From: Acidimicrobiaceae bacterium
GTDB lineage: Bacteria; Actinomycetota; Acidimicrobiia; Acidimicrobiales; Ilumatobacteraceae
NCBI GenBank assembly: GCA_002698945.1
Contig: NZZV01000016.1
Span: 1-36,164, forward strand
Reading direction: 5' to 3'
Length of the DNA: 36,164 bases
Shown here: piece by piece, positions 23,233 to 31,469 of the stretch
Position numbering within the stretch: the first letter of the stretch is position 1
Layout of the letters: each line of letters starts with the position of its first letter
The notes under the pieces: generated by a model
Seen by the model: the letters and a program-made list of their open reading frames with translations, nothing else
What the model was told of the DNA's origin: nothing
The model's database searches: none
Position numbers and translations under genes: made by a program

Positions 23233-24057
23233 TCAGCCGGAAGCTTCGGTGAGGGCTCGCTTCACCAGCACCTTGGCGAGGTGGGTGCGGTACTCGACGC
23301 TCGCGTTCAGGTCGGCCTGCGGTTCGGCCTCAGCGGCCGCCTGCTCGGCGGCGTCGTCGATCGACGCCCCGCTCGACAGGGCGGAGGACACGCTCGTCGC
23401 GAGCACCGGGACCGACCCCATGTTGACGAGTGCGACGGCCGAGTCGCCGTTGCGGCGCCAGGCGGCGACGCCGACGATCGCCCAGTCCTGGGCGCGACGG
23501 TTGAACTTCTGAAAGCTCCAGCCCGCACCGTCCATCTTGGGCACGCGGATCTCGGTGAGCATCTCGTCGGGCGCGAGCGCCGACTCGAGGAAGCCCTCGT
23601 AGAAGTCGGCCGCCGCGATCTCGCGGGTGCCGTTCGGGCCCTGGGCGACGTAGGTCGCGCCGAGCGCCAGCGTCGTGGCCGGCAGGTCGGACGCCGGGTC
23701 GGCGTGGGCGATCGTGCCGCCGAGCGTGCCGCGATGGCGTACCTGCGGATCGCCGACGTGGCTCGCCGCGTGGGCGAGCAGTGGCACCTCGCTGCGGAGC
23801 AGCTCGCTGTTCTCGACGTCCATGTGCCGGGTCAGGGCGCCGATCGCGACATGGTCGCCACCGTCGCGGATGTACGACAGGTCGTTCACGCGACCGATGT
23901 CGACGAGCACCGTCGGCTGGGCGAGACGGAGCTTCATCAGGGGGATGAGGCTGTGGCCGCCGGCGAGGAACTTCGCCTCGTCGCCGTGCTCGCCGATCAT
24001 GCTGATCGCCTCGTCGGCCGAACCGGCCCGGACGTACTCGAATGCTGCTGGGATCAT
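23233..24057 (-). CDS. coxM: FAD-binding medium subunit of a CO/xanthine dehydrogenase-type enzyme (CoxM-like), 274 aa
   Basis: Middle subunit of a Mo hydroxylase, passing electrons from the FeS subunit to FAD. The two FAD-binding motifs AGGHSLIPLMKLRL (about 32-45) and TLGGTIAHADPASDLPA (about 111-127) are intact, and the length is normal. A strong GGAGGAG precedes the ATG at 24057. It follows coxS by 28 bases. In most operons coxL would come next; here a hairpin and an unrelated flavin enzyme follow. Confidence 0.94.
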   Translation of the reverse strand: MIPAAFEYVRAGSADEAISMIGEHGDEAKFLAGGHSLIPLMKLRLAQPTVLVDIGRVNDLSYIRDGGDHVAIGALTRHMDVENSELLRSEVPLLAHAASHVGDPQVRHRGTLGGTIAHADPASDLPATTLALGATYVAQGPNGTREIAAADFYEGFLESALAPDEMLTEIRVPKMDGAGWSFQKFNRRAQDWAIVGVAAWRRNGDSAVALVNMGSVPVLATSVSSALSSGASIDDAAEQAAAEAEPQADLNASVEYRTHLAKVLVKRALTEASG

Positions 24058-24085
24058 GGCTGCGTCTCCTCCCGACTCGTCGCGA

Positions 24086-24541
24086 TCACTTGGCGGCCGC
24101 GAGGACTGCTTGGACGATGTTGTGGTAGCCCGTGCAGCGGCACAGGTTGCCCTCGAGCCCGATGCGGACGTCGTCCTCGGTGGGGCTCGGATTCTCCTGG
24201 AGGAGGCTGGTCGCGGCCATCACCATGCCCGGCGTGCAGTAGCCGCACTGGAGGGCGTGGTTGTCCATGAAGGCCTGCTGCATCGGGTGCAAGGTGCCGT
24301 CCTCGGCGGCGAGGCCCTCGATCGTGGTCAACTCGTGCCCGTCGGCCTGGACGGCCAGCACGGTGCAACTCTTGACCGCTTCACCGTCGAGGTGGACGCT
24401 GCACGCGCCGCACGACGAGGTGTCGCAGCCGATGTTGGTGCCGGTCAGTCCGACGTGCTCGCGGATGTAGTGCACGAGCAGCGTGCGCGGCTCGACATCC
24501 CCGGTGTGCGTGACCCCATTGATGGTGACGCTGATTTCCAC
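24086..24541 (-). CDS. coxS: [2Fe-2S] small subunit of a CO/xanthine dehydrogenase-type enzyme (CoxS-like), 151 aa
   Basis: Iron-sulfur subunit carrying two [2Fe-2S] clusters: a plant-type set Cys39, Cys44, Cys47, Cys59 and an alpha-helical set Cys99, Cys102, Cys134, Cys136 (CGYC and CRC). A GTG start at 24541 is chosen because similarity starts at [10 protein letters not shown] and GAGGGGAG lies just upstream. It is the first gene of a leftward unit, divergent from the binding-protein gene across a 298-base gap. Confidence 0.94.
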   Translation of the reverse strand: MEISVTINGVTHTGDVEPRTLLVHYIREHVGLTGTNIGCDTSSCGACSVHLDGEAVKSCTVLAVQADGHELTTIEGLAAEDGTLHPMQQAFMDNHALQCGYCTPGMVMAATSLLQENPSPTEDDVRIGLEGNLCRCTGYHNIVQAVLAAAK

Positions 24542-24749
24542 TGGGACTCCCCTCGGTCTTGATCGTGGAACAGGTTCGCCCGACCGTAGTCGGCGCCCGA
24601 ACATCATGCACCATTCGCGAGCGGGGTCTCGACACGAGCCGTCCGCGAACGTCCGTGAACACCCCGTGACGGTCGGGTGCCGGGTGCGATCGACGTCGTT
24701 GAGCAGGGATGACGAGTGTCCCTCGAACGACGGCGAGATGGCGCGCTCC

Positions 24750-24829
24750 TGAACTCGGAGGTGCGGAAGGTGTACGCTGATCGGACCCAACGGTGCACGG
24801 GCATACGGCTCGTGCCAGAACAGGGGGAG
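24750..24829 (+). promoter_or_regulatory. Putative promoter and ribosome-binding site of the binding-protein gene
   Basis: TGAACT (24750-24755) and TACGCT (24773-24778) are spaced by 17 bases. AGGGGGAG (24822-24829) lies 10 bases before the ATG at 24840 and resembles that of the nucleoside-binding lipoprotein gene. The rest of the gap to coxS (24542-24749) shows no recognisable feature. Confidence 0.35.
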
Positions 24830-24839
24830 AACAACACCT

Positions 24840-26276
24840 ATGCAGAAATCACGCGTGAAGCGCGTCGGCGCTCTGCTGGTCGGCCTTTCACTCATCGCGG
24901 CAGCGTGTGGCGACGATGAGGACGACGAGCCGGTTGAAGACAGCACTCCGGAGGCCGAAGAGCCCTCGGAGGAGACGACCGACACCACCGAGGCCATGGA
25001 CGAAGAGCCGGCCGAAGAACCGGCCGAGGAGACGACCGACACCACCGAGGCCATGGACGAAGAGCCGGCCGAAGAGGGTGCGGCAACGACCGTCGCCGGT
25101 GACGGCGGCGAAGCGGCCGCCGGTTGCGACTCCGACGGTGTGCTCACCATCGGCACGATCCTCCCGGTGACGGGCGACCTCGCGTTCCTCGGACCCCCGG
25201 AGATCGCTGGCGCCGACCTGGCCGTCGAGGACATCAACGCCGCTGGTGGCGTGCTCGGCGCCGACGTCGTCCTCGAACAGGGCGACTCCGGCGACACCAC
25301 GACCGACACCGCCAACCTCGAAGTCGACCGCTTGCTCGCGGCCGGCTCCGATGCCATCGTCGGCGCGGCCTCCTCGGCCGTGTCGAAGACCGTGATCGAC
25401 AAGATCACCGGTTCGTGCACCATCCAGTTCAGCCCGGCGAACACCTCGCCGGACTTCACGACGTACGACGACAACGGTCTGTTCTTCAGGACGGCTCCGT
25501 CCGACCTGTTGCAGGGCCGCGTCCTCGCCAACGTCGTGCTGGAAGACGGTGCCGAGACGGCGTCGGTCCTCTACCGTCAGGAGAGCTACGGCATCGGTCT
25601 GGCCGAGTCGTTCCAGGAGAACTTCACCGCCAACGGCGGCGTCATCGACGAGTTCCTGGCCTACGCGGTCGACACCGAGAGCTTCGACGCTGAAGTCGAC
25701 GCCCTCGTGGAGGCCGACTCCGACGCGATCATCGTGATCGGGTTCGCCGAGTCGGCGAGCATCCTCACCACGATGAACGAGCGTGGCATCGGCCCGGCCG
25801 ACAAGGCTGTGTACGGCACGGACGGCAACATCGGTGGTATCGGCGCAGAGCTCGCCGACCCGTCGATCATCGCCGGTATGCGCGGTACCGAGCCCTCGGT
25901 CGACCTGTCGACGATCTCGGACTTCATCGCTCGTCTCGACGAGGCCGGCGACATGGGCGGCGTGTACGCCTATGGAGCCGAGACCTACGACGCCATCATC
26001 ATCACGGCGCTCGCTGCGGCGGTCGCTGGAACGGATGATCCGTCGGCGGTCGCTGCCGAGATCAACGGCGTGACCGGTGGAGGAGAGAAGTGCACGACGT
26101 TCGCTGACTGCATCGCGCTCATCGACGCCGGCACCGACATCGACTACGACGGACTGGGTGGTCCGTACGAGTTCGTCGAAGCCGGTGAGCCGGCTGCGGC
26201 CAGCTTCCGTATCGCCACCTACGACGGTGAGGCGACTCCGAACAACGAACTCGACGAGTTCGTCTTCGCGAGCTGA
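24840..26276 (+). CDS. Leu/Ile/Val-type ABC substrate-binding lipoprotein, 478 aa
   Basis: Extracytoplasmic binding lipoprotein of the type I periplasmic fold (LivJ/LivK, amide-binding family). The signal peptide ends in a lipobox IAAAC (Cys23). A 75-residue acidic Glu/Asp/Thr/Pro linker with a 19-residue tandem duplication follows. The binding domain starts near residue 100 with [18 protein letters not shown] and includes [13 protein letters not shown]. The ligand may be a branched-chain amino acid or another small amide or acid. It converges on livHMGF, presumably its transporter, with an intrinsic terminator and palindrome F between them. Confidence 0.92.
   Translation: MQKSRVKRVGALLVGLSLIAAACGDDEDDEPVEDSTPEAEEPSEETTDTTEAMDEEPAEEPAEETTDTTEAMDEEPAEEGAATTVAGDGGEAAAGCDSDGVLTIGTILPVTGDLAFLGPPEIAGADLAVEDINAAGGVLGADVVLEQGDSGDTTTDTANLEVDRLLAAGSDAIVGAASSAVSKTVIDKITGSCTIQFSPANTSPDFTTYDDNGLFFRTAPSDLLQGRVLANVVLEDGAETASVLYRQESYGIGLAESFQENFTANGGVIDEFLAYAVDTESFDAEVDALVEADSDAIIVIGFAESASILTTMNERGIGPADKAVYGTDGNIGGIGAELADPSIIAGMRGTEPSVDLSTISDFIARLDEAGDMGGVYAYGAETYDAIIITALAAAVAGTDDPSAVAAEINGVTGGGEKCTTFADCIALIDAGTDIDYDGLGGPYEFVEAGEPAAASFRIATYDGEATPNNELDEFVFAS
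24969..25075 (+). repeat. In-frame 57-bp (19-codon) tandem duplication in the lipoprotein linker
   Basis: 24969-25025 and 25026-25075 match over 50 bases without mismatch, encoding [17 protein letters not shown] twice. Perfect identity at the DNA level suggests a recent duplication that lengthens the acidic tether. The 57-base length reflects 19 codons and is probably unrelated to the intergenic palindrome spacing. Confidence 0.9.
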
Positions 26277-26292
26277 TCCGTAACACCTGAAG

Positions 26293-26336
26293 CGACGGCC
26301 CGTCGTCCCGGTTCCGACCGGGGCGGCGGGTCGTCG
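26293..26336 (+). terminator. Intrinsic terminator after the binding-protein gene
   Basis: Arms 26293-26312 and 26317-26336 pair at 17 of 20 positions (the rest mostly wobble-compatible) around a 4-base loop, followed by TCGTTTT. The hairpin starts 17 bases after the stop codon. Confidence 0.75.
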
Positions 26337-26357
26337 TCGTTTTCGGTACCGGGTCGG

Positions 26358-26440
26358 CCAGAAGGGGTCAGGCACCTTCAGGCGCGCAGGTCGAAGTGGG
26401 CTCGAAGCTCGGTTGCCAGAAGGTGTCTGACGCCTTCTGG
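26358..26440. repeat. Palindromic element F: two palindromic copies 58 bp apart
   Basis: Cores GGGGTCAGGCACC (26364-26376) and GGTGTCTGACGCC (26422-26434) have centres 58 bp apart. Each lies in a 25-base near-palindrome starting CCAGAAGG. The two arms 26358-26383 and 26415-26440 also pair with each other at 23 of 26 positions. It lies between convergent genes, 8 bases before the livF stop. Confidence 0.85.
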
Positions 26441-26447
26441 GGGTGGG

Positions 26448-27179
26448 CTACTTGACGCGAGCGAGGGTGCCGAGGTAGAGCTCGATGACCTTGGGGTCGT
26501 GGAGCAGGTTGCGGCCCGTGTCGCTGTACGCGTTGGTGCCCTGGTCGAGCACGTAGCCGCGATGGCAGATCTGCAAGCACCGGCGCGCGTTCTGCTCGAC
26601 CATCACGACCGAGACACCGGCTTGGTTGATCTCCCGGGTCCGCACGAACACCTGGTCCTGGAGGGCGGGGGAGAGGCCGGCAGACGGCTCGTCGAGCAGG
26701 ATGACCTCGGGGTTCATCATCAGGGCGCGGCCCATGGCCAACATCTGACGTTCACCACCGGACAACGAGCCGGCGCGCTGGCCGAGACGCTCCGCGAGGC
26801 GGGGGAAGATCTCGGTCACGAAGGCGATTCGTTCGCGGAAGATCGACGGCCGCAGGAACACGCCCATCTCGAGGTTCTCCTGCACGGTGAGCGACGGGAA
26901 CACGTTGTCGCGCTGGGGGACGTAGCCGATGCCCTTCTCGACCAGCTCGTGGGCGGGAGCGTCGGAGATGTCCTCGCCCTTGTAGAGCACCTGACCCTCG
27001 CGCACCGACAGCAGTCCGAACAGCGCCTTGAGCAGGGTCGACTTGCCGGCACCGTTGGGTCCGATGATGCCGATCAGCTCGCCTCGGCGGAGCTCGAGGG
27101 AGCAGCCGTTGAGGATGTCGACGCCCGGTACGTAGCCGGCGCGGATGTTGTCGACGTGGATCAAGAACTCGTCGCTCAT
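26448..27179 (-). CDS. livF: Branched-chain amino acid ABC importer ATPase LivF
   Basis: Cytoplasmic ATPase of the HAAT importer family, 243 aa. Walker A GPNGAGKST (40-48), signature LSGGERQML and Walker B VILLDEPSAGLSP are present. The ATG at 27179 overlaps the livG stop by 4 bases and removes an Arg/Ser-rich upstream stretch that is not family-like. Last gene of the livHMGF operon. Confidence 0.94.
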   Translation of the reverse strand: MSDEFLIHVDNIRAGYVPGVDILNGCSLELRRGELIGIIGPNGAGKSTLLKALFGLLSVREGQVLYKGEDISDAPAHELVEKGIGYVPQRDNVFPSLTVQENLEMGVFLRPSIFRERIAFVTEIFPRLAERLGQRAGSLSGGERQMLAMGRALMMNPEVILLDEPSAGLSPALQDQVFVRTREINQAGVSVVMVEQNARRCLQICHRGYVLDQGTNAYSDTGRNLLHDPKVIELYLGTLARVK

Positions 27180-28198
27180 GCGGATCCCTCGTCGTCGGGC
27201 GATGCTGCGTCGGTCGATGCTGCGTCGTTCGGTGCTGCGTCGGTCGAGTCGGTCGGGAGTTCGACCGGTGCCGGACCGTCGTCCCAACTCTCGAAGTCGG
27301 CGTCGTGGCTCGAACCGAGGTAGGCGTCGATCACGTCGGGGTTCGCGGCGATGTCGTCGGGTGTTCCCTCGGCGATGATCTGGCCCTCGGCCATCACGAC
27401 GACCCAGTCGGAGATGTCGTGCACGACGTCCATGTCGTGTTCGACGAAGATCACGGTGCGTCCCTCGGCACGCAGCCCTTTGACGTGACCGAGCAGCGAC
27501 TGGGTGAGCGCCGGGTTGACGCCCGCCATCGGCTCGTCGAGCATCACCAGCTTCGGGTCGGTCATGAGCGCCCGGGCCATCTCGACCAGCTTGCGCTGCC
27601 CGCCGGACATGGTGCCGGCGAACTCGTCGCGCATGTGGGTCAGGTTGAACCGGTCGAGCAGCTTGTCGCCGCGCGCTTCGACCTCTTCCTCCTGGCGTTT
27701 CCAGACCGGCAAGAGCGCTCGCCAGAAGTGTTCGCCCGTCTGGTTGACGGCACCCAACTTCATGTTGTCGATCACCGTCATGCGCGACAGCGCCTTGGTG
27801 AGCTGGAACGTCCGCACCATGCCCTTGTTGGCCAGCTTGTGGGGCGGCACGCCGTCGATCGACGAGCCGTCGAGCACGACGTGGCCCGTGTTGGGCTTGT
27901 CGAATCCGGTCAGCAGGTTGAAGAAGGTCGTCTTGCCGGCACCGTTCGGTCCGATCAGCGCTGTGATGGCGCCACGCTGGATCTCGAGGTGCTCCACGTC
28001 GACGGCCGTGAGACCGCCGAAGGTCTTGGTCACGTGATCGGCGATCAGGATGGGATCGGGCTTCTTCGAACCCGGGATGGCCTCGACGTCATCGAAGACG
28101 CCGGCCACCGGGTTGTCGTGATCGTGGATCGCTCCCGCGGCGCCGCCGCCGCCGGCGGTCGAGCCGAACACGATCTCGGGGCGTGGTTCACCGGTCAT
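27176..28198 (-). CDS. livG: Branched-chain amino acid ABC importer ATPase LivG, with extended termini, 340 aa
   Basis: Second ATPase of the importer. Walker A GPNGAGKTT (83-91), signature MSGGQRKL and Walker B LVMLDEPMAGVNP are clear, with the LivG-type C-terminal GTPDDIAANPDVIDAYLG. It is longer than the usual 250-260 aa: about 48 extra residues at the N-terminus (Gly-rich) and about 35 Asp/Ala/Ser-rich residues at the C-terminus, containing small repeats (DAAPNDAASTDAASPDD). The extra tails have no recognised function. It overlaps livM by 11 bases and livF by 4. Confidence 0.93.
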   Translation of the reverse strand: MTGEPRPEIVFGSTAGGGGAAGAIHDHDNPVAGVFDDVEAIPGSKKPDPILIADHVTKTFGGLTAVDVEHLEIQRGAITALIGPNGAGKTTFFNLLTGFDKPNTGHVVLDGSSIDGVPPHKLANKGMVRTFQLTKALSRMTVIDNMKLGAVNQTGEHFWRALLPVWKRQEEEVEARGDKLLDRFNLTHMRDEFAGTMSGGQRKLVEMARALMTDPKLVMLDEPMAGVNPALTQSLLGHVKGLRAEGRTVIFVEHDMDVVHDISDWVVVMAEGQIIAEGTPDDIAANPDVIDAYLGSSHDADFESWDDGPAPVELPTDSTDAAPNDAASTDAASPDDEGSA

Positions 28199-29198
28199 CG
28201 AGCGCCATCTCCTCTCGGGATCCGAAGATGCCCTGTGGACGGTAGCGGGCCAGCAGGATCAGCCCGACGCCGACCATGATGAAGCGCACCTGGCTGATGT
28301 TGAAGTCGCTGAGCTTGATGGTGTCCTCCAACGTGTTCGAGGTGCCTTCGGGCAGCTGTCGCAACGTCGTTTCGAGGAACGCGATCAGGGTCCAGTAGAT
28401 CATCGAACCGATGACGGGTGACCAGGTCCGGCCGGGACCGCCGAGGATCAGGATGGCCCAGATGGTGAACGTGATGACCGGGTTGAACGTGTCCGCCTGG
28501 ATCGAACCCTTCTGGATCACCTGCAACATGCCCGCCATGCCGCCGATCACGCCACCGAGCATGAGGGACTGCAGCTTGAACCAGTAGGCGTTCTTGCCGA
28601 GTGCCCGGGCCGCATCCTCGTCTTCGCGGATCGCTTTGAGCGCGCGACCCCACGGCGACGACATCAGGCGTTTCACGAACAGCACCGTGAGAATCAGGAT
28701 GATCCAGCCGACGGTCAGGACCCACAGGTCGCGCCCGAGATAGCTGAACGGTCCGAAGTCGTAACGAACACCGACGTCGAACGGGTTGAGCGCCGTCTCG
28801 TAGAACGGATCGGCGAACTCGCCCAGTCCCTCGGATGCGCCGGTGAACTCCTTCATCTTGCGCCACCGCACGAACAGGCGGATCGACTCGGACGCTGCGA
28901 TGGTGACGATGGCCAAGTAGTCGCCGCGGAGTCGCAGGGTCGGCAAGCCGAGGATCGCGGCGAGGATCAGCGAGTAGACCACGCCGAAGACGACGCCGAT
29001 CATGAAGTTCCACTCGAAGTAGTGGATCGTCACGCCGAGGCCGTACGCGCCGGCGGCCATGAAACCGACTTGTCCGAAGTTGAGCAGGCCCGTGTAGCCG
29101 AAGTGGACGTTGAGTCCGACTGCGGCGAGGGCGAACACCATGACCTCGACGCCGAACAGCGTCGAGAAGGTGCGTTCGAGAATGAATCCCCAATCCAT
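28188..29198 (-). CDS. livM: Branched-chain amino acid ABC importer permease LivM, 336 aa
   Basis: Inner-membrane permease with about eight to ten helices. VGLNVHFGYTGLLNFGQVGFMAAGAYG is the LivM hallmark (key residues G-LNFGQ-GFMA-GAY). The cytoplasmic coupling loop reads SPWGRALKAIREDEDAARALGKN. It begins 3 bases after the livH stop. Confidence 0.94.
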   Translation of the reverse strand: MDWGFILERTFSTLFGVEVMVFALAAVGLNVHFGYTGLLNFGQVGFMAAGAYGLGVTIHYFEWNFMIGVVFGVVYSLILAAILGLPTLRLRGDYLAIVTIAASESIRLFVRWRKMKEFTGASEGLGEFADPFYETALNPFDVGVRYDFGPFSYLGRDLWVLTVGWIILILTVLFVKRLMSSPWGRALKAIREDEDAARALGKNAYWFKLQSLMLGGVIGGMAGMLQVIQKGSIQADTFNPVITFTIWAILILGGPGRTWSPVIGSMIYWTLIAFLETTLRQLPEGTSNTLEDTIKLSDFNISQVRFIMVGVGLILLARYRPQGIFGSREEMALDDR

Positions 29199-29201
29199 CG
29201 G

Positions 29202-30557
29202 CTATCCGATCCTCTCCGCTCGACCGAGCAGGCCCTGTGGCCGGACCATGAGGGCCACGGCGAGGATGATCAACGCGACCATGTTCTTGACCTCGGCGTC
29301 GATGAACAGTGTGGACAGGTTGATCACGAGACCGACGATGATCGATCCGAGCAGGGCGCCGTAGGCGGAACCCAGGCCGCCGAGCACCACGGCGGCGAAG
29401 ACGAGCAGCAGGATTCGGAAACCGAAGTCCCACTTGACCTGGTCGAGTCCGAAGAACACGCCGGACAGTGCGGCGAGTGCCGCTCCCCAGATCCAGACCT
29501 GGCTGATGACTCGTTCGACGTCGATGCCGGTCGATTCGGCGAGCTCTCGGTTGTCGGACACGGCCCGCATCGCCTTGCCCATGCGGGTCAGCTGCAGGTA
29601 GAGCCCGACGCCGACCAGGATGACGATCGACAACCCCATCGCCACCATGTCCTTGGTGGTCAGTTCGATCGGACCGATCGACTTGGCTCGCTGGGCGGCG
29701 AAGTCGCCGAACGAACGAGGGCCGCCCCGGAAGATGTAGAGCATGAAGTAGCGCAGCAGGATCGACAGGCCGATGGTCATCACCATCTGGGCGATGAGGC
29801 TGACCCCGGCACGGCGAGCGGGTCGGAACATCGTGCGGTTGATCAGCCAGCCGAGCAGCCCGCCACACGCCATGCCGAGGACCGCAGCGGGAACGAGGTT
29901 GACCCCGCCACCGAACGGTGGTGGGAGCGGGGCGAGGAAGCCGATCACGCCCGCCAACCCGTAGAAGTTGAAGAAGTAGGTCGTCAACATGCCCCACGTC
30001 ACGAGTTCGGCGTGGGCGAAGTTGACGAGGCCGGTCGTCCCGAAGATCAACGACAGGCCGATCGCCGCCATCGCCAGGTAGAGACCCTGCTTGAGCCCTT
30101 CGGCGGTGAGCTGCGCGACGCGACGGCCGCTGAAGCTGCCCCCTTCGTCATCGCCACCACCCTCGCCGAGCGTGAGCGGGAACAGCACCCGCCGGTCGCG
30201 GCCGTCGTTCACCTCGGTCTCGAGCGGGTTGTTGTCGGCGTTGCGCAGGCTGACGCCCTCCGGCAGCGTCGAGGCGTCGAGTTCGACGATGTAGGCGCCG
30301 TCACCGGGTACCTCGACACTGAACTCGCCCGCGTCGTCGGTCGCGCTGGTCGCTTCGAACCCGTCGGCTCCGCTCACCGTGATCACGACGCCGACGACCG
30401 GGACGTCCTCCTCGAGCTCGGTGTCCTCGTAGTCGAGCGAGCCGAAGATGACGGGTCCGGAGTCTTGGGCCTGTGTGGGTGATGCGACGCCGAGGAGCGT
30501 GAGCGCTGCGGTCACGAGCGCCAGCAGGCCCTTGAGAATGGTCCTCCCCGAATACAT
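29202..30557 (-). CDS. livH: LivH-type permease with N-terminal secreted beta-sandwich domain, 451 aa
   Basis: Residues 1-30 form a cleavable-type signal peptide (basic start, Leu/Ala core, PTQA-QD). Residues 36-130 form a carboxypeptidase-regulatory/Ig-like beta-sandwich (VVGVVITVSGADGFEATS, DDAGEFSVEVPGDGAYIVELD). A Gly/Asp linker leads into a normal LivH permease from about residue 148 (GLYLAMAAIGLSLIFGTTGLVNFAHAEL). Ordinary LivH is about 290-300 aa without such a domain. The ATG at 30557 is preferred because the signal peptide begins there; no ribosome-binding site is present. First gene of livHMGF. Confidence 0.9.
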   Translation of the reverse strand: MYSGRTILKGLLALVTAALTLLGVASPTQAQDSGPVIFGSLDYEDTELEEDVPVVGVVITVSGADGFEATSATDDAGEFSVEVPGDGAYIVELDASTLPEGVSLRNADNNPLETEVNDGRDRRVLFPLTLGEGGGDDEGGSFSGRRVAQLTAEGLKQGLYLAMAAIGLSLIFGTTGLVNFAHAELVTWGMLTTYFFNFYGLAGVIGFLAPLPPPFGGGVNLVPAAVLGMACGGLLGWLINRTMFRPARRAGVSLIAQMVMTIGLSILLRYFMLYIFRGGPRSFGDFAAQRAKSIGPIELTTKDMVAMGLSIVILVGVGLYLQLTRMGKAMRAVSDNRELAESTGIDVERVISQVWIWGAALAALSGVFFGLDQVKWDFGFRILLLVFAAVVLGGLGSAYGALLGSIIVGLVINLSTLFIDAEVKNMVALIILAVALMVRPQGLLGRAERIG

Positions 30558-30565
30558 TGTCGGAC

Positions 30566-30571
30566 ACTGTA
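30566..30571 (-). promoter_or_regulatory. Possible -10 box for a leaderless livH transcript
   Basis: TACAGT on the minus strand lies 8 bases before the livH ATG, which lacks a ribosome-binding site. This is consistent with a leaderless mRNA. No convincing -35 box is seen. Confidence 0.3.
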
Positions 30572-30636
30572 CGTCACGCCGGGCGTGCACATGGAATATC
30601 GCCGAGTTACCGCCGTGCCCGGCCGTGCCCCGGGGT

Positions 30637-31428
30637 TCATGCGCCGGACGCGCTGGCCTTCAGGAAGGGCGCCAGCATCGCCTGCAGGCGGTGTTCGAAC
30701 CCCTCGTAGGCGGCCCGGAGATCGTCGACCGGCCAATCGGCGGGTGTGAGTTCACCCGGCAGGAGCGGATCGCTGCGCAGGAAGCGGAGGATCTCGGCGG
30801 CGAGCGTGAACGCTGTCGGGATGCTGCGCGGGTCGTGTGGATCGAGGCGGGCGTCAACCTCGTGGAGGCGCCGACCGAGTTCGGTCGCCCGTGCCGCCAG
30901 GTCGTCGGTCGACCACAGCCGATCGACCAGCACCGCGGGTGCGGCGCCGCTCGCGGTGCCGGTGACGACGACCCAGTCGTCGTCGAGCGCGGGCGGCGCC
31001 AGGTTGGACGGTCGCATCCAGACGGTCGGGCGCAGCTCCCCGAACCGGCTGTTCGCCATCAGGCCGCGCACGTGTCGACGATCGGCGAGATCTCGGTGTT
31101 CCACGGTGGCGACGGCCGTGTGCCAGCGCCCGTCCCAGGCGCTGGTGGTGGTCCGTCGTCCGGAGTCCTGGGCCTCCTGGCGGGCGCGCAGCCGAGCGGA
31201 CAGGGTGTAGCGCCCGTCGGCCAGCTCGACGTCGCCCGCCGCGACGAGCCGCGAGAGGGCGGTCCGCATCGTGCCACCGTTGATGCCGAACAGCTCGGCG
31301 AGTGCGACGAGCGAGCTGGCCGGGAGTGAGGGCGGGTGCGTGCCGAGCAGCGTCGACAGCGCGATCGAACGAGCGTTGAGCGGGCGCATCGCGCCGGCGA
31401 ACCGGTCGATGTCACTCACCGATGTCAC
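30637..31428 (-). CDS. PaaX-family transcriptional regulator, 263 aa
   Basis: GntR-like winged-helix repressor of the PaaX type, known from phenylacetyl-CoA control. The N-terminal helix-turn-helix shows LFGINGGTMRTALSRLVAAGDVE. WDGRWHTAVATVEHRD marks the central PaaX domain, and a C-terminal helical domain follows. The effector is probably an acyl-CoA. The start is GTG at 31428 or 31419, made ambiguous by a 13-base tandem duplication over the start. It is divergent from a fatty acid desaturase 41 bases away and upstream of livHMGF on the same strand. It could regulate the desaturase; no paa genes are in the window. Confidence 0.87.
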   Translation of the reverse strand: MTSVSDIDRFAGAMRPLNARSIALSTLLGTHPPSLPASSLVALAELFGINGGTMRTALSRLVAAGDVELADGRYTLSARLRARQEAQDSGRRTTTSAWDGRWHTAVATVEHRDLADRRHVRGLMANSRFGELRPTVWMRPSNLAPPALDDDWVVVTGTASGAAPAVLVDRLWSTDDLAARATELGRRLHEVDARLDPHDPRSIPTAFTLAAEILRFLRSDPLLPGELTPADWPVDDLRAAYEGFEHRLQAMLAPFLKASASGA

Positions 31429-31433
31429 TCACC
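31408..31433. repeat. 13-bp perfect tandem duplication over the PaaX-type start codon
   Basis: GATGTCACTCACC occurs at 31408-31420 and 31421-31433. It duplicates GTG start-like triplets for the leftward regulator gene but, at 13 bases, shifts frame between copies. Confidence 0.85.
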
Positions 31434-31434
31434 G

Positions 31435-31463
31435 TTGCTCACCACGATCGAAAAGTGTAACAT
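31435..31463 (+). promoter_or_regulatory. Promoter of the desaturase gene, probably leaderless
   Basis: TTGCTC (31435-31440) and TAACAT (31458-31463) are separated by 17 bases. The ATG at 31470 lies only 6 bases after the -10 box, so the transcript probably begins at or next to the start codon. The region also lies just upstream of the PaaX-type gene, a natural place for repressor binding. Confidence 0.5.
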
Positions 31464-31469
31464 ACGGCC

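Noticed and set aside
24969-25075. 57-bp period in the lipoprotein gene as a member of the 57-bp intergenic family
   Set aside because: It has no core motif or palindrome, and 57 bases is simply 19 codons of an in-frame linker duplication.
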